Source of the DNA: Clostridiales bacterium SIT11 | GTDB lineage: Bacteria; Bacillota; Clostridia; Tissierellales; Peptoniphilaceae | NCBI GenBank assembly: GCA_001299455.1 | Contig: CYUK01000003.1 | Coordinates: forward strand, 186,001-250,000 | Direction: 5' to 3' | DNA: 64,000 nt | Shown: positions 23,826 to 32,800 of the stretch, piece by piece | Layout of the letters: each line of letters begins with the position of its first letter | Numbering within the stretch: the first letter of the stretch is position 1 | Program-made: the position numbers and the translations under genes | Notes under the pieces: model-generated | What the model was told of the DNA's origin: nothing | Databases searched by the model: none | The model's input: only the letters and a program-made list of their open reading frames with translations

Positions 23826-25008
23826 AGGACACCTCCTCCTTGGATAGGGCAGCTAAAACTGTCCCTCGAATAATAATGCCTTTTAACACTTTTTGGTCTG
23901 TGACAGCAATAGGCACCTTAATATCATAAATTTTTTCAATAATTTCGGTTAAAGGACAGTCCTCATCCACTCTAGGGACGTCTGTTTCCATTATGGACCT
24001 TATATCTATAACATGGTCCTTAATTCCCTGAGCTGCTTCATCTGCCGTTACTATTCCTTGAAGTTCATTTTTTTCATTGACCACATAGATGCTTGAAATT
24101 CCTGCCTGCTTCATCCTCTCCAAGGCTACCCGGGGGCCATGCCGGCGTACATCTATGGTTTCCGGTTGAATCATAATATTTTCTGCACTTAAAATTTTGG
24201 ATACATCTACATCTTCTACAAACCGTTCTACAAAGGTATTGGCTGGATTCATTAAAATTTCTTCCGGAGTCCCCACTTGTACTATTTTTCCATCCCGCAT
24301 AAGGGCAATATGGTCCCCTAGTTTCAGAGCTTCATTGAGGTCATGGGTAATAAAAACAATGGTTTTACCCATTTTGGCCTGCAATTTTTCTAATTCATCC
24401 TGCATCTCTTTACGGATTAAGGGGTCTAAGGCCGAGAACGCCTCGTCCATTAAAATAATATCTGTATCTGCCGCCAAGGCTCTGGCAAGACCAACCCTCT
24501 GCTGCATTCCGCCAGATAGCTGGCTTGGATACTGATCTTCATAGCCAGCTAAATTAACTAATTCCAAGGCTTCTTTAGCTTTTCTTAATCGATCTTCTTC
24601 AGGAATTCCCTGGACTTCTAAGCCATAGGCTGTATTTTCCGCTATGGTCATATGGGGAAAAAGAGCAAAACTTTGGAAAACCATGGCAATCTTTTGCCGA
24701 CGGACATCTCTAAGTTCTGCCTTATTTAAGTTTGTAATATGCACGCCGTCAATTAATATATCTCCACTGGTGGGTTCAATCAAGCGGTTTAACATCCTTA
24801 TTAAGGTGGACTTTCCACTTCCGGATAAACCCATAATGACGAAAAGTTCTCCCTCATTAATGTCTAAGTCAACTTGGTTGACACCTACCGTCATTCCTGT
24901 TTCTTTAAATATCTCTTCTTTTGTCTGTCCTTTTTTTAGACGTTTTAATCCTTCTTTCGTATTTTTTCCAAATATTTTTGTTAAATTTTTAATCTCTATT
25001 TTCTTCAT
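23818..25008 (-). CDS. opuAA: Glycine betaine ABC transporter ATPase with tandem CBS domains (OpuAA)
   Basis: About 396 residues. ABC domain (about 1-270): Walker A GLSGSGKSTLIRMLNRL, Q-loop VFQSFALFPH, signature LSGGMQQRVGLARAL, Walker B IILMDEAFSALDP, His in VFITHDL. Two C-terminal CBS motifs (about 275-395) in OpuAA-type ATPases sense ionic strength and gate the transporter. Start at ATG 25006-25008 with AAAGGAG; an upstream in-frame ATG lacks a site. First gene of a two-gene operon. Confidence 0.93.
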   Translation of the reverse strand: MKKIEIKNLTKIFGKNTKEGLKRLKKGQTKEEIFKETGMTVGVNQVDLDINEGELFVIMGLSGSGKSTLIRMLNRLIEPTSGDILIDGVHITNLNKAELRDVRRQKIAMVFQSFALFPHMTIAENTAYGLEVQGIPEEDRLRKAKEALELVNLAGYEDQYPSQLSGGMQQRVGLARALAADTDIILMDEAFSALDPLIRKEMQDELEKLQAKMGKTIVFITHDLNEALKLGDHIALMRDGKIVQVGTPEEILMNPANTFVERFVEDVDVSKILSAENIMIQPETIDVRRHGPRVALERMKQAGISSIYVVNEKNELQGIVTADEAAQGIKDHVIDIRSIMETDVPRVDEDCPLTEIIEKIYDIKVPIAVTDQKVLKGIIIRGTVLAALSKEEVSYA

Positions 25009-25161
25009 TGTCACTCCTTTCACTTGAATCACTACTTTATTATGGTATCATATATATTTTTTCATTACAAATTTCCCAGGGATTCTGGCTCTATCTAGCT
25101 ATTTTGAACCAATCTTTAAAACTTTTGTATGATTTCTATTTTCTTTCGAACTTGTCTTAAA

Positions 25162-25199
25162 TAAAAAGGACCCTTGTATTTGCTACAAAAGTCCTTTTA
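25162..25199 (-). terminator. Terminator of the second two-component operon
   Basis: AAAAAGGACCCTTGTA / TACAAAAGTCCTTTT inverted repeat with internal mismatches; T-run on the minus strand after the histidine kinase gene. Confidence 0.75.
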
Positions 25200-25229
25200 C
25201 TTCTTCCCACTCTATTTTATTTTCTAGGG

Positions 25230-26555
25230 CTAGTTTTCTAGTTCCTTTCGAAATTTAAAAATAAACTTCCCGTCTTCTTGCAAGGCTTCATATTTTATAT
25301 GGTAGTTTTGGAAAAGATTCCCCACAATATAAAGGCCCAGACCATTGCTATTTTTCTTGTTTAAGTCAAAATTTACATCAAATATTTGTCCCATATCCAG
25401 GGGAGCCTTGTCCTTATAGGTATTTTTCATGAAAAACCAGTCCCCGTCTACTCCCATATGAATGTGACCATCAGGATCTGTATACTTCACAGCATTGCTC
25501 ATGAGGTTGGAGAGAATAATTTTCAGGGCTGTCCGCCCCATCCAGATGGTTCCCTCTCCCAGGTCTTCCGTAATCCTAATATTTTTCTCCTTGGCCAAGA
25601 CCTGGTATTTTTCTAAAACTTCTTCCAAGACCTCTTTAATTTTTAGCACTTCCCCATCATTTTTTAAGTTATCCAGGGAAGACAGGGTTAAAATTTGAGA
25701 AATATTTTCTGTAAGGCTATCTACCAGGTCAATAGATTTCTGGATATAGAGGTCCCGGTCCTTGTATTTGCCAATTTTGTACTTCATATTTTCCAGGATA
25801 ATCTTCAGACTTGCCAGGGGAGTCTTTAGTTCATGGGAGGCTCCCCTGAAAAAGTCATATTTCAGCTTTTCCAATTTTATAATTTCCTGATTTTTTAAGT
25901 TCAAGGACTCCATAGCTTCTAAAAGAGTCCGGTAGAGGTCATTAATTTGCTCTTTTAAGTGGCCCACTTCATTTGTAGAGTCCACCTCCAGGCGAGCCTC
26001 CTTGTCTAAGGCCATCATCTTGTCCGTAACCCTGGTGATTTCCTCAATATTATTCTTTATGGCCCTGGCATAAAAAAAGGAGAGGACTATGGAAAAAAGA
26101 AGGGAAATTGCCAGAGAATAGGGCAAAAATTCAAGGCTTAAGTCCTTGGCCTCCTTCTTCATGTCTGCTGTAGAAATAAATTGTAGGGAGATTTTTTCCC
26201 CTGTATCCAGGCCAATCTCCCGCTCTTCAATAATTAGGGAGTTGTTGGCGCTGTCCAAATTAATATCCAAATCTTGCCCAATGGGAATGGCATTGTTCTT
26301 CTTGTCCCCTTTAATCCCTGCCTGGACTTCACTAGTTTTTGAATAAAGATCTAGAGCTTCCTCTATGTAGGCCAGGTCTCTTCCTTCCATGGTCCTGGAC
26401 ACTTCATTGGCCTTGCTGGTTAGGTCTTCTTTTCTCCTTTCCAGGTAGGTCTTGGGAAAGATGAAAAAAACTAAGAGGTGGATAAACAAAATAATAATAC
26501 CCAGAACAGAAAAGATTTGTAGGAACATCTTTGGAAATATCTTTAAATTTTTCAT
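25230..26555 (-). CDS. Sensor histidine kinase
   Basis: 441-residue membrane kinase. N-terminal transmembrane helix (about 12-32), short extracytoplasmic domain of about 100 residues, second helix (LPYSLAISLLFSIVLSFFYA, about 143-162), HAMP-like segment, then FRGASHELKTPLASLKIIL with the phospho-acceptor His. ATP-binding motifs follow (ILSNLMSNAVKYTD, SNGLGLYIV). Overlaps the regulator by ATGA. It sits immediately downstream of the TlpA/CXXC/polyferredoxin genes, so a link to thiol or redox stress is plausible but unproven. Confidence 0.92.
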   Translation of the reverse strand: MKNLKIFPKMFLQIFSVLGIIILFIHLLVFFIFPKTYLERRKEDLTSKANEVSRTMEGRDLAYIEEALDLYSKTSEVQAGIKGDKKNNAIPIGQDLDINLDSANNSLIIEEREIGLDTGEKISLQFISTADMKKEAKDLSLEFLPYSLAISLLFSIVLSFFYARAIKNNIEEITRVTDKMMALDKEARLEVDSTNEVGHLKEQINDLYRTLLEAMESLNLKNQEIIKLEKLKYDFFRGASHELKTPLASLKIILENMKYKIGKYKDRDLYIQKSIDLVDSLTENISQILTLSSLDNLKNDGEVLKIKEVLEEVLEKYQVLAKEKNIRITEDLGEGTIWMGRTALKIILSNLMSNAVKYTDPDGHIHMGVDGDWFFMKNTYKDKAPLDMGQIFDVNFDLNKKNSNGLGLYIVGNLFQNYHIKYEALQEDGKFIFKFRKELEN

Positions 26556-27205
26556 TTTCTCTCCAACTTATAGCCCACATTCCGGATGGTAACAATACAG
26601 TCTAACTTTAACTTTTTCCGGAGCTCCTTAATATAGACATCAATGACCCGGTCATAGGGAATTTCTTCCGTCTCTTTCCAGACATGATCAATAATCTGCA
26701 TCCTGGTCAGGGCCCGGCCTTCATTTTCCAGTAGGTACTTTAAAATTTCCAGCTCCTTGGCATTGACATCAAGGTTCTGGCCCCCTAGCCTGGCGGTATA
26801 ACTGGTAAAGTTTACTTCTAAGTCCTGATAATGAAAGGTCTCCAGGGAGGCAAAATTCTTTTGAATCAAGCCATCCACCCGGGCTTTCAGGACCGGCAGG
26901 GAAAAGGGCTTTTCCATGTAGCCGTCCGCCAGGTTACTAAAGGCCTCAATTTTATACTCCTCCTGGCCAAAGGCCGTCAACATTAAAATGGGCAGACTGC
27001 TCTTCTTCCGTATTTCCTTTAAGACCTCTAGACCATTGACCAGGGGAATTTGAATATCTAAAATCACCAGGTTGACTTCAGGATTAAATTTTTCTAGGGC
27101 TTCCTCCCCATCCTTGGCCTCTAGAATTTGATAGCCAAATTCTGATAAGTAGGCACTGACTCCTTCCCGGATTACTTGATCATCTTCCACCACAAGTATT
27201 TTCAT
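26552..27205 (-). CDS. OmpR-family response regulator
   Basis: 217 residues. Receiver (about 1-115): LVVEDDQVIREG, Asp in LVILDIQIPLVNG, LMLTAFGQEEYK, YMEKPFS. Winged helix (about 125-217): VNAKELEILKYLL, DRVIDVYIKELRKKL, IVTIRNVGYKL. Strong AAAGGAGG before the ATG. A TATAAT lies 25-35 nt upstream, so it may have its own promoter besides read-through from the upstream cassette. Pairs with the kinase that overlaps its end. Confidence 0.94.
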   Translation of the reverse strand: MKILVVEDDQVIREGVSAYLSEFGYQILEAKDGEEALEKFNPEVNLVILDIQIPLVNGLEVLKEIRKKSSLPILMLTAFGQEEYKIEAFSNLADGYMEKPFSLPVLKARVDGLIQKNFASLETFHYQDLEVNFTSYTARLGGQNLDVNAKELEILKYLLENEGRALTRMQIIDHVWKETEEIPYDRVIDVYIKELRKKLKLDCIVTIRNVGYKLERK

Positions 27206-27302
27206 AGGGCCCTCCTTTGCAAGTGTTAAGTTTATTATATCTCAAAGACCCCCTTAAATTATAGTCTTTTATCCTTGCCTCTTTATTTTCTTAAGCCAGC
27301 TC

Positions 27303-28199
27303 TCAATTTTTTATCCCATAGCCAATGGCTTCCACAGGACAGGCCTTTTGACAGCGGCCACAGCGAATACATTCCAAGTGGTTGCAATTTTCCACCGGGT
27401 CGATGTTCATTTGGCAAACTTTTTTACACCGGCCACATTGGATGCACTTGTCCTTGTCCAGGCGGTAGCGGAAAACAGAAATAGGATTAAAGACTGAATA
27501 GACGGCCCCTAGGGGGCAAATGTACTTGCAAAAAGGTCTGTAAATCATCATTGCCAGGACAAGGGTCGTGATTAAAATCAGTCCCTTCCAATAGTATAAA
27601 AAGCCTATGGCTCCCCGCATAGTCTGATTGAGGGCTACCAAGGGAATTCCTCCCTCCAACATCCCTACGGGACAGATGAGTTTACAAAAATAGGGGGACC
27701 CTTGTCCTAAAATATCCACCAAAAATAGGGGAAGAAGGATGACAAAGACCAGTAAAATCACATATTTTAATTTTCTTAAGTACTTATCCAGCTTAAAGCT
27801 GTCAATTTTTTTATAAAAGGGAATCTTGTGAAGGAGGTCCTGGACTAGGCCAAAGGGGCAGAGCCAGCCACAGACAAACCTCCCTACAAGGCCTCCAATA
27901 AACAATAAAAAACCTAGAACATAGTAACTAAACTTATACTTGCCATTGCCTAGAACTGCCTGGAGGGCCCCTATGGGACAGGCCCCCTTGGCCCCGGGGC
28001 AGGAGTAGCAATTCATCCCTGGCAGGCAAAACTTTTTAAGGTCTCCACTGTAAATTTTTCCTGTTTTAAAACCTTGGAAGTAGGAATTGGTGAAGAGGAA
28101 CCAGGCCCCTTGAAAAAGGTGCCTTCGTCCCTCCTGGCTTTCCACTTTATTTTTTTTTGCCTTCCAGGGCATGTTTTTTTTTGATTTATCCAATGCCAA
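27303..28199 (-). CDS. 4Fe-4S membrane polyferredoxin (NapH/MauN-type)
   Basis: About 298-residue inner-membrane protein with Cys-rich motifs: CLPGMNCYSCPGAKGACPIGA near residues 58-78, CGWLCPFGL, CKLICPVGM, CKYICPLGA and two C-terminal [4Fe-4S] ferredoxin motifs CIQCGRCKKVCQMN and CIRCGRCQKACPVE. Four to five hydrophobic helices lie between them. The family passes electrons across or along the membrane, often to thiol or metal enzymes. Start codon uncertain: TTG at 28199 (GGAG 4 nt upstream), TTG at 28193 or ATG at 28172. Its start overlaps the small CXXC gene, which suggests translational coupling. Confidence 0.88.
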   Translation of the reverse strand: MALDKSKKNMPWKAKKNKVESQEGRRHLFQGAWFLFTNSYFQGFKTGKIYSGDLKKFCLPGMNCYSCPGAKGACPIGALQAVLGNGKYKFSYYVLGFLLFIGGLVGRFVCGWLCPFGLVQDLLHKIPFYKKIDSFKLDKYLRKLKYVILLVFVILLPLFLVDILGQGSPYFCKLICPVGMLEGGIPLVALNQTMRGAIGFLYYWKGLILITTLVLAMMIYRPFCKYICPLGAVYSVFNPISVFRYRLDKDKCIQCGRCKKVCQMNIDPVENCNHLECIRCGRCQKACPVEAIGYGIKN

Positions 28200-28338
28200 T
28201 ACACTCCATACAGATCCTCACAGCCTTGTCCAGGACAACCTGGGCTTCCCCATTTTGGTAGCCTTGGTAGACCATCCACACACCTAAGCCTAAAATTCCC
28301 AGACTGAAAAAGCGACTGTTTACAATTTTACTTTTCAT
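28186..28338 (-). CDS. Small CXXC-motif protein (CD1871A-like)
   Basis: A 50-residue open frame beginning MKSKIVNSRFFSLGI with one N-terminal hydrophobic helix (about residues 10-26) and ending KAVRICMECIGIG. The terminal CMECIGIG matches the CxxC tail I recall for a family annotated as CD1871A-type CXXC proteins in Clostridia, often found beside polyferredoxin and TlpA-like genes as here. ATG at 28336-28338; a GGAGC lies 10-15 nt upstream. It overlaps the polyferredoxin start by 14 nt. Function unknown; the CxxC and anchor suggest a membrane thiol or metal/electron partner of its neighbours. Confidence 0.8.
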   Translation of the reverse strand: MKSKIVNSRFFSLGILGLGVWMVYQGYQNGEAQVVLDKAVRICMECIGIG

Positions 28339-28360
28339 AGGTTCTCGCTCCTATAGCTCC

Positions 28361-29512
28361 TTATTTCTTGACCTTGGCCAGTTCTTTTTCCACAATTTTT
28401 TCCCAATCCTTTAGATTGTGGGAACCGGAGTAAGTTTCACCTACAATTTTTCCATTTTTATCCACAAAGAATGTTTCTGGCAGGGCTTGAATGCCGTTTA
28501 AGCGCCCATTGAAATTTGTCTTGTCTGGCATTAAGAAGGGATAGCTGGCCTTGGTTTTACTTTGGATTAACTTGGCCTTTTCCAGGGCTTCCTTATTTTC
28601 TCCATCTTGGTCTACAGTATCTGTCACTACACCAACAACATTGACCCCCTTGTCCTTCATTTCCTTTTGTAGGGTTGCCAGGTCTGGAATTTCCTTGACA
28701 CAGGCTGTACACCAGGTGGCAAAGACATTGACCATGGTTAGGTCGTAGTTTTCGAAATCTTTCTTCCCAAATTCTTTGCCATTGATGTCTTTTGTAGACA
28801 GGTTACCTAGGTCTCCAGCTGCCTCACTATTGAAGGCTTCTGTATTTTCCAGGTCAGATTTTTCTCCTAGGACAAAGCCATTTTTCGGCCGGTCTTTTTT
28901 CTCAATCATTTCAACTTCTGTCTTGGAAAATTCTTCTGCAAAATCCTTGGCATCTTTTTTTACACTTAAATAGTAGTCGTATTCTCCATCCTTGGAGCTT
29001 CCAATTTTTTTGTGGTCATCACATTTTGTAATCTTGGTCAATTCTTCTTCATCCATGCCCTTCTTGAACATTCCAAGACTGCCCACTCTTTCAAGACCTG
29101 CTTGCCATTTTTCATAGCCATCGCCCATTTTACCTACTTCTGCATTTTTTTGGTCTTCTGTCAACTTGCTAAAGGTCACCATGGCATAGGTTAAATCCTG
29201 GTCCATGGGGCTTTGGTCGTCCAACATGGCAATATTTTTCTCGTCCATGTCTTTCCGGATTTGATCTGAAAGCTTGAATTTAAGGCCCAGGTATTCATAA
29301 ACATATTCTTCCTTGGCCTTAATGCTATAGTCTGCCGGTTTAAAAGTTTCATTGGTTTGATCTGCTTCTATGGACATGCCAGCTTCATTGGAACTGACAG
29401 CTTGACCATTTCCTAGCTGATCTTTAGGCACATTCTTTTGACATCCAATGACACCCACACTCAGGGCCATAGTCAAAAATAAACAGGCCCCCTTAAATAC
29501 CTTCTTTTTCAT
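28361..29512 (-). CDS. TlpA-like thiol-disulfide redoxin lipoprotein
   Basis: 383-residue exported protein. The signal peptide ends in the lipobox VGVIGC (Cys about residue 24). A long N-terminal region (about 30-235) of unknown fold follows, without a motif I recognise. A C-terminal thioredoxin/TlpA domain has NVFATWCTACVKEIPDL (CxxC with Thr-Ala between, about residues 265-281), VVGVVTDTVDQDG and the cis-Pro loop QALPETFFVDKNGKI. It should act on extracellular thiols or disulfides, probably taking electrons via the polyferredoxin and CXXC protein encoded downstream (inference). AAGGAGG precedes the ATG. Confidence 0.87.
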   Translation of the reverse strand: MKKKVFKGACLFLTMALSVGVIGCQKNVPKDQLGNGQAVSSNEAGMSIEADQTNETFKPADYSIKAKEEYVYEYLGLKFKLSDQIRKDMDEKNIAMLDDQSPMDQDLTYAMVTFSKLTEDQKNAEVGKMGDGYEKWQAGLERVGSLGMFKKGMDEEELTKITKCDDHKKIGSSKDGEYDYYLSVKKDAKDFAEEFSKTEVEMIEKKDRPKNGFVLGEKSDLENTEAFNSEAAGDLGNLSTKDINGKEFGKKDFENYDLTMVNVFATWCTACVKEIPDLATLQKEMKDKGVNVVGVVTDTVDQDGENKEALEKAKLIQSKTKASYPFLMPDKTNFNGRLNGIQALPETFFVDKNGKIVGETYSGSHNLKDWEKIVEKELAKVKK

Positions 29513-29602
29513 AGTTTTCCTCCTTCAATCATTTTCTTCCCTGGACCTAAAAGTCCGGAAGAAATTTAAGTACATCTTTATAATCCTATACTACAGGACT
29601 TT

Positions 29603-29619
29603 TATGAAACATAGATGAA
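29603..29619. repeat. Direct repeat ATGAAA-5-ATGAAA, candidate response-regulator site
   Basis: Two ATGAAA hexamers spaced 11 nt start to start, about 90 nt upstream of the TlpA-like gene. An 11-nt period is common for OmpR-type tandem half sites, and this cassette encodes such a regulator. No clear -35/-10 pair was placed, so this is speculative. Confidence 0.35.
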
Positions 29620-29745
29620 ATGACGAAGGAATTCTTTCTTTTTTATAAAATTTTTGAATCACCCTCTGTTAACCGACTCTGACTTGAAGTAGACTTTTGT
29701 TTAAATCCTGACCTATTTCCCCAGTAGAGCCCTTGACCTATAAAC

Positions 29746-29780
29746 CAAAAAAGACCCTGGAGTTTCCTCCAAGGTCCTTT
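29746..29780 (-). terminator. Terminator of the PFOR gene
   Basis: Minus-strand GACC(T/T)GGAG hairpin with GAAA loop and six T after it, 20-50 nt past the PFOR stop. Confidence 0.85.
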
Positions 29781-29801
29781 TATTTAATGGGTTTTTTTTA
29801 A

Positions 29802-32800
29802 TTATTCAGCGTCAGTTCCTTCAGCTAATTTTACATATCCTTCGTAACGAGCTTTTGCTTGTTCTTCAGCAAGATCGAATAAGTTTTCAGCACGTTCTGG
29901 GAATAATTTCTTCAAGGAAGTGTAACGAACTTCACCATCTAAGAATTCACGGTAAGGTTTAGTTGGAGCCTTAGAGTCTAACTTAAATGGATTTTCTCCT
30001 TCAGCCTTAAGAGCTGGGTTGTAGCGGTATAAGTGCCAGTATCCAGTATCTACAGCTTTCTTTTCTTCTGCAATAGAGTTACCCATACCTGCACGGATAC
30101 CGTGGTTAATACATGGAGCATAAGCAATGATTAGAGATGGTCCATCATAAGCTTCAGCTTCACGAATAGCTTTTAGGGCTTGATTCTTATCTGCACCAAA
30201 GGCAATTTGAGCAACGTAGATGTAGCCGTAGCTAGTCATCATTAAGCCAAGGTCTTTCTTCCGAGTTTCCTTACCAGCAGCAGCAAATTGTGCTACAGCA
30301 CCAGTTGGAGTTGACTTAGAAGATTGTCCACCAGTGTTGGAGTATACTTCAGTATCTACAACAAAGATATTAACATCTTCGCCTTGGGCTAGAACGTGGT
30401 CAAGTCCACCAAATCCGATATCGTAGGCCCAACCGTCACCACCGAAGATCCATTGGCTACGTTTGATTAAGAAGTTCTTCATGGACTTCAATTCTTTAAT
30501 TTCTTCTTCACATTGGCCATAGGATTTGTCAAGTAGTGGTAAGATCTTAGCAGCAGCTGCCTTGGATCCCTTGTAATCTTCTTTATTTTCAATCCATTCT
30601 TTTAATGCAGCAGTTAATTCACCGTCTACATTGGCTTCAATAACTTTGTTAGCAACAATGGCAAGTTGGTTACGAATTTGGTCAGAACCAAGTTTCATAC
30701 CAAAACCATATTCTGCGTTGTCTTCAAATAGGGAGTTTGCCCAAGAAGGTCCATTTCCACAGGAGTCTGTGCAATAGGGCATAGATGGAGCAGATCCACC
30801 CCAAATGGAGGAACATCCAGTTGCGTTGGAAATCATCATGCGGTCTCCGAATAATTGAGTGATTAACTTGATATAGGGTGTTTCACCACAACCTGCACAA
30901 GCACCGGAGAATTCAAGGTGAGGCATGAAGAATTGAGAGTTTTTAACGTTGTTTGGTTCAAAGTTTTCTTGTTTAGATTTTACTTCGTCCATTGCATAAT
31001 CCCAGTTGTGAGATTGAATTTCAAATTCTTCTTCAAATGGAGTCATGACTAGGGCTTTTTCCTTAGCTGGACATACTTGAGCACAGTTTCCACAGCCAGT
31101 ACAATCTAGTGGAGAAATTTGAATCCGGTATTGCATTCCTTCAGTGCCCTTACCATTAGCTTTTTTGGTTTCAAAAGTTTCTGGTGCATTCTTTGCTTCT
31201 TCTTCGTCTAGTAAGAAGGGACGAATAACAGCATGAGGACATACGAAAGAACATTGGTTACATTGGATACAGTTTTCAATCTTCCAGTGAGGAACATTTA
31301 CAGCAATACCACGTTTTTCATAGCGGGAAGTTCCAGATGGGAAGGTACCGTCTTCAATATCTACGAAAGTAGAAACAGGAAGGTCATTTCCTTCTTGACG
31401 AGTCATTGGAACAAGAACTTCATTGATAAATTCTGGAGCTCCTGGAATCTTTCCGTCTTCGTCGTCTTGTGCATTCTTCCAGCTTTCAGGTACTTCAATG
31501 CGTTTTGTAGCATCCATACCACGATCTACAGCTTCATTGTTCATGGCAACAATGTCGTCACCCTTTAGGCCGTAGTCTTTAACGATGGCTTCTTTTAATT
31601 TCTTAACAGCTTCGTCTAGTGGAAGAATTTCAGATAATTTGAAGAAGGCAGCTTGCATAACCATGTTGGTCCGTCCGCCTAGGCCTACTTCAGAAGCAAT
31701 CTTTGTAGCGTTAATTGTATAGAATTCAATATCGTTGTTAGCAATAGCTCTCTTTAGGGAAGCAGGTAGGTGTGTTTCAAGTTCTTCTTCAGTCCAGATT
31801 GTATTTAATAGGAACTTACCACCTTTTTTGATTCCGCGAAGTAAGTCATATTGGTGAACATAGGATTGTTTTGAACAGGAAATGAAGTTTGCTTCAGTGA
31901 TAAGGTAAGTTGAAGTAATCTTCTTGTCTCCAAAACGTAAGTGAGACATAGTAACCCCACCAGATTTTTTGGAGTCATAGTCAAAGTATCCTTGAGCGTA
32001 CATGTCTGTACCGTCCCCAATAATCTTGATAGCAGATTTGTTAGCACCTACAGTACCATCGGAACCGAAGCCCCAGAACTTACATGCAATAGTTCCTTCT
32101 GGTTCAGTTTGGATGATTTCATCAACTGGAAGAGAAAGATGAGTTACGTCATCTTCAATACCAAGTGTAAAGTTGTGACGTGGTGCATCTTGGTCAAGAT
32201 GTTTGTAAACAGCTAGGATTTGAGAAGGAGTGGTATCCTTGGAACCTAGACCATAGCGTCCGCCAACAATCACTGGACGATTTGCATCATCATAATAGAT
32301 ATCACGAATATCTAGGTAAAGTGGTTCGCCAATGGCTCCCTTTTCTTTAGTCCGGTCTAAGACAGCAATTTTTTCAACAGTCTTAGGCATAGCTTTTAAG
32401 AAATATTCTTTAGAGAATGGGCGATAAAGATGAACTTTTAATAGACCAACTTTTTCTCCCTTGTTGTTCAAGTAGTCAACAACTTCTTCAATCGTTTCAG
32501 TTACAGAACCCATGGCAACAATAACCTTCTTGGCATCTTCTGCACCGTAGTAGTTGAAGAGGTCATATTCACGACCAGTTACTTCACTGATCTTCTTCAT
32601 ATAGTCATGTGTAATGTCAATAATGTCTGTATAGAAGTGGTTTGAAGATTCAAGAGCTTGGAAATAAATATCTGGGTTTTGTGCAGTACCACGTACTTTA
32701 GGATTGTTAGGTCCTAAGGAACGTTCTTTAAATGCACGTACAGCATCTCTGTTTACAAGTTTTGCTAAGTTGTCATAGTCCATAACTTCAATTTTTTGAA

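Noticed and set aside
28013-28279. An 88-codon minus-strand frame across the CXXC gene and polyferredoxin start
   Set aside because: It runs out of frame with the conserved CMECIGIG tail and Cys motifs. The 50-codon frame at 28186-28338 has a clear start, hydrophobic helix and family tail.
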